From a virus: 60,695 nucleotides of DNA. The first letter of the stretch is position 1. Each line of letters begins with the position of its first letter. Below, piece by piece: positions 52,766 through 58,857 of the stretch. The notes beneath the pieces are model-generated. The model ran no database searches, was not told the origin of the DNA, and worked only from the letters and a program-made list of their open reading frames with translations. The stretch lies in the IMG/VR virus record IMGVR_UViG_3300032047_000012, positions 1-60,695 of that record. One strand, written 5' to 3'. The position numbers were made by a program, and so were the translations under genes.

Positions 52766-53266
52766 TTATTCCTCTTCTTCCGTTGCCCAAAAAACATAGG
52801 ACATTACACATTCAGTCATCATTCTATCAAACTTTTTGTGATTTATAAAGTGATTTAAAATATTGTCTCCGAGATTTCTTCCCAACTTCCAAGACTCTAT
52901 CTCTTCTCCGAGAATAGAAATTCTATAAGCATCAGAGTTCCTTCTTCTCTCGTCCTTCTGGTCAACGTAATAGGGATAGTTGTATTCAAAGTTCTCTGGA
53001 TTCTCTGAAACAATGATGTGCCCGCACTCGTGAAGAAGGGCATAGTAACGACTCTCCCATTTAGGCTTGCTATTTATTCTTACAAGGTCGTTGCCCCATT
53101 CTATAATGTCTTCGCAATCTTTCTCTAAAACAACTTTAATGTCACGTTGAGCTAACCAGTCTTCTAGTTCAAGGAACTGACGTTTCCAGATATCGGATTT
53201 TTTAATGTTAAACTGTTTGGCGATTTCGCTTAATAGGGTTTGGAAAGAAACTTTATCAGTAGTCAT
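52766..53266 (-). CDS. ImmA/IrrE-like metallopeptidase, 166 aa
   Basis: Start taken at MTTDKVSF (ATG 53264-53266); the longer frame would need a TTG. Zinc motif HECGH at residues 79-83 in YALLHECGHIIVSE, followed by EEIESWKLGRNLGD that may provide the third ligand near residue 120. The layout is that of the ImmA/IrrE peptidases, which often cleave repressors or antitoxins. Its ATG overlaps the stop of the 56-aa basic gene, so the two are probably co-expressed. Target unknown; no signal peptide. Confidence 0.72.
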   Translation of the reverse strand: MTTDKVSFQTLLSEIAKQFNIKKSDIWKRQFLELEDWLAQRDIKVVLEKDCEDIIEWGNDLVRINSKPKWESRYYALLHECGHIIVSENPENFEYNYPYYVDQKDERRRNSDAYRISILGEEIESWKLGRNLGDNILNHFINHKKFDRMMTECVMSYVFWATEEEE

Positions 53267-53426
53267 CCTGTTTGTCAAGCTTTCTTTTCTCTAACGTGCG
53301 GTTATATTTTTTATTAGAGTGAAAGCCTGAACCTGTTCGTAGGGCTACTCCAACTGCGTAGGGGTTACGTTGTTTTATCTTAACCTTCTTGTGCTTCTTT
53401 TTCACTCTTGACTTCTTTCGCTTCAT
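53256..53426 (-). CDS. Very basic 56-aa protein
   Basis: Start at ATG 53424-53426; an in-frame GTG eight codons on is an alternative. Lys/Arg-rich N-terminus (MKRKKSRVKKKHKKVK) is followed by QRNPYAVGVALRTGSGFH and a basic tail. The core RNPYAVGVALR-TGSG recalls small basic proteins that phages often carry near metallopeptidase genes. It overlaps the end of the 72-aa gene in another frame and the 166-aa start by 11 nt. RNA or DNA binding is likely from charge alone. Confidence 0.6.
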   Translation of the reverse strand: MKRKKSRVKKKHKKVKIKQRNPYAVGVALRTGSGFHSNKKYNRTLEKRKLDKQDDY

Positions 53427-53598
53427 GATTATTTTGAATAGCCTCTAGTAGAATGGCACCACAAGCTTGGTGCATGTCCTGCAAGTCTTTTAGAGAAAAC
53501 TCTGAGTTACGTGCAGCTTGTGACCAAAGGTCAAGCACTTCTGTTGGTTCTGATGCTGTTCGAATTGCTTCGACAAAGTGTTGTGCTTTTACGTTCAT
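53380..53598 (-). CDS. Small helical protein, 72 aa
   Basis: Good AAGGAG site and own TTGACT-17-TATTCT promoter. Sequence is amphipathic helical (AQHFVEAIRTASEPTEVLDL, then LKDLQDMHQACGAILLEA) and ends in a charged tail. No known family. First gene of a small operon with the 56-aa, 166-aa, DnaQ and 77-aa genes. Confidence 0.6.
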   Translation of the reverse strand: MNVKAQHFVEAIRTASEPTEVLDLWSQAARNSEFSLKDLQDMHQACGAILLEAIQNNHEAKEVKSEKEAQEG

Positions 53599-53623
53599 TG
53601 TTTTTTCTCCTTACTACTTGAAC

Positions 53624-53652
53624 AGAATAACAAGACTCTACAAGAAAGTCAA
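53624..53652 (-). promoter_or_regulatory. Sigma-70-like promoter for the 72-aa operon
   Basis: Minus strand: TTGACT (53647-53652), 17 nt, TATTCT (53624-53629). It should serve the 72-aa, 56-aa, ImmA-like, DnaQ and 77-aa genes. Confidence 0.65.
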
Positions 53653-53861
53653 GTATAAAATAAATAAAGGGCTGGCTTCTTTTCGCTCCACCTTGCTAGT
53701 TGTCCTTTAACGTGCCACGAGTTCTCTTCTTGTTTTGTTTTGGCGAAAGGTTCGTTGACAACATTGAACCAGTCATTTTCCTCTATTAGCCCTATAAAAT
53801 AAGTAGCCCCGAAAATAGGATAAGACTGCTTTTGTTGTCTGCAAAGGTAATTTTTTAAGGG
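53649..53861 (-). pseudogene. 70-codon frame lacking a usual start codon
   Basis: Protein-like, soluble sequence (SYPIFGATYFIGLIEEN, then WHVKGQLARWSEKKPALYLF) with balanced amino-acid use, ending at TGA 53649-53651. No ATG, GTG or TTG lies in frame before it; an in-frame TAA is directly upstream. It is in the -1 frame of the 34-codon membrane ORF, whose stop falls in a TTAAAAAA run. It may be a decayed second half of one longer gene, or reached by a frameshift, or use an unusual start. Confidence 0.35.
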
Positions 53862-53959
53862 TTAAGGTAGAACGAGGTGTGATAAAATTTGACAATGAGG
53901 GAAGTAATGACAGCGAGAACAAATAATTTCCATTCTTTCACTTCAAAAACCCTCGCCAT
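53855..53959 (-). CDS. Small membrane protein, 34 aa
   Basis: ATG at 53957-53959; one hydrophobic segment WKLFVLAVITSLIVKF (about 10-25) after a short charged N-terminus. No ribosome site is evident in the AT-rich leader, but a good TTGACT/TATAAT promoter with an inverted repeat lies directly upstream. May be joined by frameshift to the 70-codon frame that follows. Function unknown. Confidence 0.45.
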   Translation of the reverse strand: MARVFEVKEWKLFVLAVITSLIVKFYHTSFYLNP

Positions 53960-53973
53960 AAAAATTTTTTGCA

Positions 53974-53990
53974 CTTATAGAAGCTATAAG
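53974..53990 (-). promoter_or_regulatory. Inverted repeat at transcription start
   Basis: CTTATAG-AAG-CTATAAG, 7-bp arms with a 3-nt centre, immediately downstream of the -10 box of the 34-aa gene promoter. It could be an operator or a short 5' hairpin. Confidence 0.4.
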
Positions 53991-53993
53991 CAC

Positions 53994-54023
53994 ATTATAA
54001 CACAAGTAGGTAGGTGTAGTCAA
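53994..54023 (-). promoter_or_regulatory. Sigma-70-like promoter for the 34-aa gene
   Basis: Minus strand: TTGACT (54018-54023), 18 nt, exact TATAAT (53994-53999). Confidence 0.7.
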
Positions 54024-54026
54024 ATG

Positions 54027-54248
54027 CTATTTTTGAATAAAGTTAACTTTTTTGCTATCAAGAACCCAAATAGTCAAGCCGTCTTTTGTAGAAACAGGTT
54101 TGCAAACCTTCTTTAATTTTGTAAGGTCTCCTTTAGGCATAGCAGCAGTCCAAGAGAGTTGGTCGTGAATAGACTCCTCAATAGCGAGAGACACGCCATC
54201 AAGAACATGGACAGGTTGGATGATTGTTTTGTTTTGTAGTTTTTTCAT
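54027..54248 (-). CDS. Hypothetical protein, 73 aa
   Basis: AAGGAA site 11 bases before ATG. Sequence KKLQNKTIIQPVHVLDGVSL, then beta-type strands and KDGLTIWVLDSKKVNF, suggests a small alpha/beta protein. No domain recognised. The downstream promoter for the 34-aa gene begins directly after its stop. Confidence 0.55.
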   Translation of the reverse strand: MKKLQNKTIIQPVHVLDGVSLAIEESIHDQLSWTAAMPKGDLTKLKKVCKPVSTKDGLTIWVLDSKKVNFIQK

Positions 54249-54314
54249 AATAAAAAATTCCTTAGAAGTTTGCCGATAAAATTTTCTTGCCTTTTAGGAC
54301 AAGAAGAGACAAAC

Positions 54315-54488
54315 TTAACTTTCGGTTAGATAATCATTTTCCAACTTCATTATCAACTTTGTAGAGACTTCGGTCTTTGTCCATTCTTCCCTATCTTCGG
54401 TTACGCCAAACTCAGTTAGCTTCTCCTCTAATAGTTCACGGATTTGTTCCCAAAGCTCCTCGCTAATAGTATCGATTGTTTCATTCAT
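54315..54488 (-). CDS. Acidic helical protein, 57 aa
   Basis: ATG at 54486-54488 with AAAGGAA nine bases upstream; the frame uses the whole gap between neighbours. Sequence MNETIDTISEELWEQIRELL is a Glu-rich amphipathic helix, followed by TEFGVTEDREEWTKTEVSTK. Acidic and soluble; function unknown. Confidence 0.6.
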   Translation of the reverse strand: MNETIDTISEELWEQIRELLEEKLTEFGVTEDREEWTKTEVSTKLIMKLENDYLTES

Positions 54489-54556
54489 AATCTAATTCCT
54501 TTCATTATAAAGTAGAATAATGGTAAAGAAAAGGCAGAATAAAAATATTTTTTTTA

Positions 54557-54847
54557 TCAATCAAAGCAACGAGAGATGATTCTTATTTCATCCGTGGTAG
54601 AAGAGACATGGTAAAATCTTGAGTTAGACCAGTCCCATACGGACCAATGAAAGATACCTTCCACTATACTACGTTCTGTTACTACACCAGTACGAACAAG
54701 GTCTGCTTCCCACTTCTCTATATTAAAGTAAGGACCACCATCATCTACCCAACTATCATTAGACCAGACTTCCAAAAGGTTAACCCATTGGATAAGGTCG
54801 CCTACTTTGGGGAATCCTAAATCTATAGGTGGCTCTATCTTGTTCAT
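54557..54847 (-). CDS. Hypothetical protein, 96 aa
   Basis: Trp-rich sequence (PPIDLGFPKVGDLIQWVNLL, then HWSVWDWSNSRFYHVSS) that looks like a small beta domain. There is no clear ribosome site before the ATG. Function unknown; the Trp content is unusual among its neighbours. Confidence 0.5.
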   Translation of the reverse strand: MNKIEPPIDLGFPKVGDLIQWVNLLEVWSNDSWVDDGGPYFNIEKWEADLVRTGVVTERSIVEGIFHWSVWDWSNSRFYHVSSTTDEIRIISRCFD

Positions 54848-54877
54848 AAGAGTAATTATTAGCTTTATAAGGTTTTA

Positions 54878-55243
54878 CTAAACGAGAGGGTCGAATGCAA
54901 AATCAAATGGACGATACTCGTCTATCCATCTAACGATTCTGAAAGATTGCCTGGAGATAAGGACATGTTCTATTCTATGAGCATAAACTGGAAGCAACGA
55001 GTCACTAGTCTTATTTGTCTTAAGCCATTCTTGCCACTGAGTCCATCTTTTAAGCTCGACCAAAACTACTTTCACATCTCGGCTGTCGTAATCATCGGAG
55101 CCAAAGAATCTATGGAACACTAGATCGCCCATAAAGTAGTCCTTGCCTGTGGGGTTTATATCTGACCCTGATGTTAGATAAATTGTCTTTTCTTCTGACC
55201 AACAGTTATCTAGGTTCTCCCACCATTTGCTTTTATCACTCAT
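54878..55243 (-). CDS. Hypothetical protein, 121 aa
   Basis: The ATG directly follows the stop of the upstream gene (TAGATG), so translation is probably coupled. Sequence starts SDKSKWWENLDNCW and is rich in aromatic residues and Asp, with a beta-type centre (KVVLVELKRWTQWQEW). Soluble; no recognised family. It pairs in style with the Trp-rich 96-aa protein and may share a role. Confidence 0.5.
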   Translation of the reverse strand: MSDKSKWWENLDNCWSEEKTIYLTSGSDINPTGKDYFMGDLVFHRFFGSDDYDSRDVKVVLVELKRWTQWQEWLKTNKTSDSLLPVYAHRIEHVLISRQSFRIVRWIDEYRPFDFAFDPLV

Positions 55244-55558
55244 CTATAAAGTTTTTATTCCTTTGCTCTCTTGACCAGGCTTATCTATTGTTAGTTTTGT
55301 TTTTAAGATGCCCTCAAGAACGTTCTTCAACTCATCAACCTCATCTTCTGTCCAGTTAGGATCTAGATAAAGCTCAGTTAGTACTTGCTTTCTTGTAGAT
55401 ACTTTGCAAGCTGTAAGGTTTTGAGCCATTAGTGAAATGTTTTTGTAGTTTGGTTTTGGCTCTGGTTTACCAGTTTGATAAATAAGCCAGATTGCATAAA
55501 TGCCTCCCGACAGGATTATAGTGGAACCAAGCCATAAGCAAAATTCTGAAATAGACAT
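55244..55558 (-). CDS. Membrane protein with cytoplasmic tail, 104 aa
   Basis: AGAGG site. One N-terminal transmembrane helix (about 8-28, WLGSTIILSGGIYAIWLIYQ) followed by a soluble region with NLTACKVSTRKQVLTELYLD and EDEVDELKNVLEGILK. Ends against the 121-aa start. Looks like an inner-membrane anchored small protein; function unknown. Confidence 0.55.
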   Translation of the reverse strand: MSISEFCLWLGSTIILSGGIYAIWLIYQTGKPEPKPNYKNISLMAQNLTACKVSTRKQVLTELYLDPNWTEDEVDELKNVLEGILKTKLTIDKPGQESKGIKTL

Positions 55559-55560
55559 TT

Positions 55561-56010
55561 TTAATTTTCCTCTTCAAATAATTTTATATTTAGGAACTCG
55601 GCGATATCGTAAAAACCAGATAGTCGAATTTCCTTGTCGTGTAAATAGTAGAAGGCAGGAACTGCGTCATCTAAATATAAATCTTCTGCTATTCTTTCTA
55701 CTCTCTCTTCGTCAATGCTAACAATGAGAACCTTCTCTCTCCATCCCATTTCATTGACCAAAATTCGTAGGTCTCTGCAAGGTCCGCACCATTCGGCAGA
55801 GAAAATGACCATCAGAGGGCGAAACTTGCCCTGCAAGGCTCGTTCCAACTCTTGAGGTCCATTCCAACCCGTTTTAGTAGAACTCGCCTCTAAACCGTAA
55901 AATGAGCTTATTGTGGAAGGTGGTGTTTTTTGCTTGACTTCGTTGTGTTTTAGTGTTATAGCGGCAAGCAATAAAGTAAAAAACAAAATGTTTTTGTGGA
56001 GTGCTCTCAT
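55561..56010 (-). CDS. Exported thioredoxin-like protein, 149 aa
   Basis: N-terminal hydrophobic signal or anchor (NILFFTLLLAAITL, about 7-20), then a thioredoxin fold with the intact redox motif W74-C75-G-P-C78 in FSAEWCGPCRDLR, preceded by GKFRPLMVIFS and followed by PAFYYLHDKE (cis-Pro). Signal and fold point to a periplasmic thiol-disulfide enzyme, perhaps helping fold phage or host envelope proteins. ACTATTTATAG lies two bases before ATG. The next gene upstream is a degenerate paralogue. Confidence 0.78.
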   Translation of the reverse strand: MRALHKNILFFTLLLAAITLKHNEVKQKTPPSTISSFYGLEASSTKTGWNGPQELERALQGKFRPLMVIFSAEWCGPCRDLRILVNEMGWREKVLIVSIDEERVERIAEDLYLDDAVPAFYYLHDKEIRLSGFYDIAEFLNIKLFEEEN

Positions 56011-56012
56011 GC

Positions 56013-56023
56013 CTATAAATAGT
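56013..56023 (-). promoter_or_regulatory. Late-promoter-like motif abutting the thioredoxin start
   Basis: Minus strand ACTATTTATAG, then GC, then ATG. If it is a promoter, the RNA would start at or in the first codon (leaderless). Confidence 0.4.
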
Positions 56024-56125
56024 TCGTTAGTTTATTTACGATTTTGCTTGCTTTTTGCTTACAAATGTGGTAACAGAAACTTGACACTTTTATCTTTTGT
56101 AGGTTTAGGTAGGTTTATGTAACCT

Positions 56126-56602
56126 TTACTCGTAGATTTCCACACCTGTGGGTTCGTTTTTTTGCTTTTCAACAAACTCTATAATGGAAATTATGTCTTT
56201 TAAAACAATTTTATTGAACCGATTGTCCAAATGAACCAAAGTTGGGATGTCTTCGCCTGCATCGGTGAACACCATTAGCATAGAAGTGATAGAATGGCTT
56301 GTGTCGAGAAACCAAACCTTGTGGTGCATTCGCATTCTTGCTATTTCTTCGGACAAAACCTTGCAATGTCTTGACCAAGGTGCTGCAAAGATGATTGTAA
56401 TAGGGCGAGACTCACCCAACAAGAGACGTTCTGCCTCAATTGGGTCGTCGTATCCGCCACCACTTGTGTGTTCTCTTACACCGTAATAGTCTGCTGTCAG
56501 TGTTACGTTAGAATTAGGGTTGGTTTTGTGACTTCCTGAACAGGATAAACCAACTAGACATGCGAGCGTTATGAAAACGCTCTTTAAGATTGTTGCCTTC
56601 AT
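56126..56602 (-). CDS. Thioredoxin-fold lipoprotein with degenerate active site, 158 aa
   Basis: N-terminal signal with a lipobox-like GLSC (C21), then a thioredoxin fold similar to the 149-aa paralogue: SRPITIIFAAPWSRHCKVLS at about 65-84, in which the redox CxxC is replaced by W76-S77-R78-H79-C80. The single remaining cysteine cannot make a disulfide pair. Shares EHTSGGGYDDPIEAERLLLG with the paralogue pattern (GLEASS...GPQELERALQG). A binding rather than redox role is likely. ACTACTTATAG precedes the ATG. Confidence 0.75.
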   Translation of the reverse strand: MKATILKSVFITLACLVGLSCSGSHKTNPNSNVTLTADYYGVREHTSGGGYDDPIEAERLLLGESRPITIIFAAPWSRHCKVLSEEIARMRMHHKVWFLDTSHSITSMLMVFTDAGEDIPTLVHLDNRFNKIVLKDIISIIEFVEKQKNEPTGVEIYE

Positions 56603-56604
56603 GT

Positions 56605-56615
56605 CTATAAGTAGT
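56605..56615 (-). promoter_or_regulatory. Late-promoter-like motif abutting the degenerate thioredoxin start
   Basis: Minus strand ACTACTTATAG, then AC, then ATG. Same layout as the paralogue, which suggests the upstream region was duplicated with the gene. Confidence 0.4.
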
Positions 56616-56620
56616 TTGGT

Positions 56621-57877
56621 TTAGCTTAATGGAAGGTCTTGCTGCTCACCTTGGAGGTTTGAGAGGTAATCGGCGGCATAACTCGTGAAGGAAATCTTCT
56701 GAGCAGACGCTGGAAGAGAGTTTTTAGCTGCAATGACATATTTGTCATCCACAATTAACTTTCCTTTTTCCATTTTTGTGTCAAAACCTTGCTTTTGAAG
56801 TGCCGACTCAACACCTACTAGGGAAACGGGAATTCGGCTGCGAGCGCCAAGCTCAAGCATGTCTGCTGCAATGTCCATTACCTGGTCCATTTCTGGGTCT
56901 GATGAGTGCGTAACACGAGTTGCAAAAGAAGAAGGGTTACCTTCCTTTGTAAGATTATCTTCTTCTGCTGAACGCTCGTCGATGTCATAGAGTTCCATGT
57001 CGTCGCTTGTGCCACCTGACTCTAAATCTCCTGCAAGAGCAATAACTTCGTCGCCTCTTTGTCCGAAGACTCTTTTATCGGCGGCGGAATAAAGTTCGAT
57101 AGCGAAACCTTCTTCGCCAGTTGAAGTAGTAACAGGTTCTAGAATCTTGCCGCTGGCACCTTTAAGTGAACCATCAACAACATAAACGAACTCGCCTACC
57201 TCAAACTTTTTTTTTTCGTTTTCTTCCAAGTTGCCTCTTTGAAGCGCATCAAGGTAAGCTTGGTCTGGTTTAACGATAGGAAGAGGTTCTTTGCCCATCT
57301 TCTGCATAACAGCGTTGAATGCTGCCATATATTCTTCGTTGCCGTGACCAATCTTTGAAGGAGGGTTGCCGTCTTGAGCATCAACCATGCCACGCTCACC
57401 CATCGTCATTTCGTTGACGGAAGGTTCTTTTTGCTCGTGATGGTCGCTAGGCATGTCATTAGAGTATGAATCAGCCCACTCTTTGGATTCCTCGTCGCTA
57501 TAGTGAACATAACCTTTTTCACCTGTGATTGCCCGTGTAGCCTTCCGTTTCTTATCAATCAACCTCAAAATGGGTTCATTTTCATCGTATGTCGCTGTTT
57601 TCGGGTACTTCATGATGACACCCAATTGGGATTCTTTGTGTGCTTTATCCAATGCGGCAGCGATTGCTTCTACCTCTTCTTTTGATTTGGTTCTATATTC
57701 TTCTTCTGGAATGTTTAAAAGTTCCAACTCTTCGGGTTCCATTTCAGCAGCGAAATGCGCCTTTCTAAAATCCATGGATTCATTTAAGGCTTTCTTGAAT
57801 GCACCTTCAGCGAGAAATTTTTCCCACTTTGATGTTGCCTTACGCAAAATCTTTTCCGTTTTTGTTACTTTAGTCAT
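56621..57877 (-). CDS. Acidic modular protein with KOW-like segment, 418 aa
   Basis: N-terminal helix (VTKTEKILRKATSKWEKFLA, then AEGAFKKALNESMDFRKAHF), acidic middle with conserved-looking blocks, and a KOW/SH3-like segment at about 225-262 (FEVGEFVYVVDGSLKGASG). Ends with SAQKISFTSYAADYLSNLQG. No catalytic motif. Starts by ATGA overlap with the 98-aa gene. Could be an internal head or scaffold-type protein; function unknown. Confidence 0.6.
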   Translation of the reverse strand: MTKVTKTEKILRKATSKWEKFLAEGAFKKALNESMDFRKAHFAAEMEPEELELLNIPEEEYRTKSKEEVEAIAAALDKAHKESQLGVIMKYPKTATYDENEPILRLIDKKRKATRAITGEKGYVHYSDEESKEWADSYSNDMPSDHHEQKEPSVNEMTMGERGMVDAQDGNPPSKIGHGNEEYMAAFNAVMQKMGKEPLPIVKPDQAYLDALQRGNLEENEKKKFEVGEFVYVVDGSLKGASGKILEPVTTSTGEEGFAIELYSAADKRVFGQRGDEVIALAGDLESGGTSDDMELYDIDERSAEEDNLTKEGNPSSFATRVTHSSDPEMDQVMDIAADMLELGARSRIPVSLVGVESALQKQGFDTKMEKGKLIVDDKYVIAAKNSLPASAQKISFTSYAADYLSNLQGEQQDLPLS

Positions 57878-58170
57878 TTATTTTCTCCTTCGTCAAGATT
57901 TCCAACTTGATTTCTTTTATAATCTAATTCTTCTGCTGCTTTCCATAACGCACGAGCGGCGGCATCAGCCATAGAAGCAATTTCATCTTCTAGGGAGTCG
58001 TAGGTTAATTCGTTAAGAATCTTTATGCACTGCTCAAATGCTTGTGCTCTTGGGTCTTCCGAAACGTCAAGTTCGTCGAAAGAGTTCGCAAAATGGTAAC
58101 GTCCTTCGCCCAAAACCCTTTTGGTTTCTTCTTTAATAATCTTTACTAATTCTTCTTTTTTGATTTTCAT
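57874..58170 (-). CDS. Small protein with N-terminal targeting-like helix, 98 aa
   Basis: N-terminus KIKKEELVKIIKEETKRVLG matches the shared helix motif of this window, then helical sequence with EDPRAQAFEQCIKILNELTY and MADAAARALWKAAEELDY. GGAG site, and ACTACTTATAG 38 nt upstream. Linked by ATGA to the 418-aa gene. Function unknown. Confidence 0.6.
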   Translation of the reverse strand: MKIKKEELVKIIKEETKRVLGEGRYHFANSFDELDVSEDPRAQAFEQCIKILNELTYDSLEDEIASMADAAARALWKAAEELDYKRNQVGNLDEGENK

Positions 58171-58206
58171 TATGGTGCTCCAAATAAAATTGCCTTTTCC
58201 AGTCCT

Positions 58207-58217
58207 CTATAAGTAGT
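58207..58217 (-). promoter_or_regulatory. Late-promoter-like motif upstream of the 98-aa gene
   Basis: Minus strand ACTACTTATAG, 37 nt before the ATG. Confidence 0.4.
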
Positions 58218-58219
58218 TC

Positions 58220-58564
58220 TTACAAGTCTTTTCCGCCATTAGCACCAGGAAGAACTTTTTCTATTCTTAAGGAATAAAGGGCTGTATTGGGAACGATAAG
58301 CTTTCTATCCGATTCTATTAAGTGGAATACCGTTTTGGTGGGGGTCTGGCGAATGATTCTCGCCTTTTTGGTTCCCCCTATATAAACGATGTCATCCACA
58401 TCGAAATCGTGCCCGAACATAAACATTAGCCCGTCCAATACGTTGCTTACTACGTTTTTGAAAAGAAGGACTGCAAAGGCTGCTAGGAACATCCATCCAT
58501 AGTGCCCAAGTAGGTCCGTTATAATCGTCTCGGTTGTTTCTATAATTTGCTGTGGGTTGTCCAT
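58220..58564 (-). CDS. MscS-like mini mechanosensitive channel, 114 aa
   Basis: One transmembrane segment (about 22-45, GWMFLAAFAVLLFKNVVSNV) followed by the MscS beta domain: FDVDDIVYIGGTKKARIIRQ, then TPTKTVFHLIESDRKLIVPN with the conserved VPN. E. coli MscS is 286 aa, so this is only the pore helix plus beta domain; it would need to oligomerise. Could relieve osmotic stress or alter envelope behaviour during infection. AAAGGAGG site, and a strong sigma-70 promoter about 220 nt upstream. Confidence 0.78.
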   Translation of the reverse strand: MDNPQQIIETTETIITDLLGHYGWMFLAAFAVLLFKNVVSNVLDGLMFMFGHDFDVDDIVYIGGTKKARIIRQTPTKTVFHLIESDRKLIVPNTALYSLRIEKVLPGANGGKDL

Positions 58565-58589
58565 GCATGCTATCCTCCTTTCGTTATGT

Positions 58590-58600
58590 TGTAAGTAGTC
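58590..58600 (-). promoter_or_regulatory. Late-promoter-like motif before the MscS-like gene
   Basis: Minus strand GACTACTTACA, 25 nt before the ATG, between the GC-rich leader and the ribosome site. Confidence 0.35.
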
Positions 58601-58619
58601 TAGCCAAATGTGTAAATTT

Positions 58620-58784
58620 TTTGGTGCGGTTTTTTTACCTCATCTACTTTGGGAATACCGCTCAATCTCCAAATTTTGCCGTGATATCGTGAACGCCCCT
58701 AGCTTCACCCAGGGGGTCTAGATGGGGGGTAGGGACATAGATCCCGTCGGGGGGGTGGTCGTGGTACCCCTACCTACCCTTTCT
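58620..58784 (-). other. GC-rich leader segment
   Basis: Much richer in G+C than the rest of the window, with long C or G runs (58710-58775). On the minus strand GGGTAGGTAGGGG (58768-58780) can pair with TCCCTACCCCCC (58721-58732), and CCCCCT pairs with AGGGG nearby, so it could be a structured leader RNA of the MscS-like gene, starting just after the promoter at 58785-58813. A 35-codon frame without start (58662-58769) reads YHDHPPDGIYVPTPHLDPLG, which may be chance. Confidence 0.4.
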
Positions 58785-58813
58785 TTATAACACACCTTAT
58801 TAAGCTTTGTCAA
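58785..58813 (-). promoter_or_regulatory. Strong sigma-70 promoter
   Basis: Minus strand: exact TTGACA (58808-58813), 17-nt spacer, TTATAA then A (58785-58790). Best promoter match in the window; transcription would run through the GC-rich leader to the MscS-like gene. Confidence 0.82.
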
Positions 58814-58825
58814 GTTATTTATAAT

Positions 58826-58857
58826 AAAAAAGGGAAGTATCTGAGCCAGACCTTCCC
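58826..58857 (-). terminator. Rho-independent terminator
   Basis: Minus strand GGGAAG (58852-58857), loop of 14 nt, CTTCCC (58832-58837), then TTTTTT. It ends the candidate RNA and the VWA gene transcript. Confidence 0.8.

Noticed and set aside
53264-53275. TTGACA before the ImmA-like gene as a -35 box
   Set aside because: The -10 position falls inside the coding region and the gene is already in an operon with its own promoter upstream.
54255-54285. Short hairpin after the 57-aa gene as a terminator
   Set aside because: The stem of about six pairs has a G-U pair and only a weak following T run, so it is not called.
5258-58217. Plus-strand TATAAATA as T4 late promoters for plus-strand transcription
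   Set aside because: They are the reverse side of the motif in front of minus-strand genes; there are no plus-strand genes after them, so the minus-strand reading is favoured.
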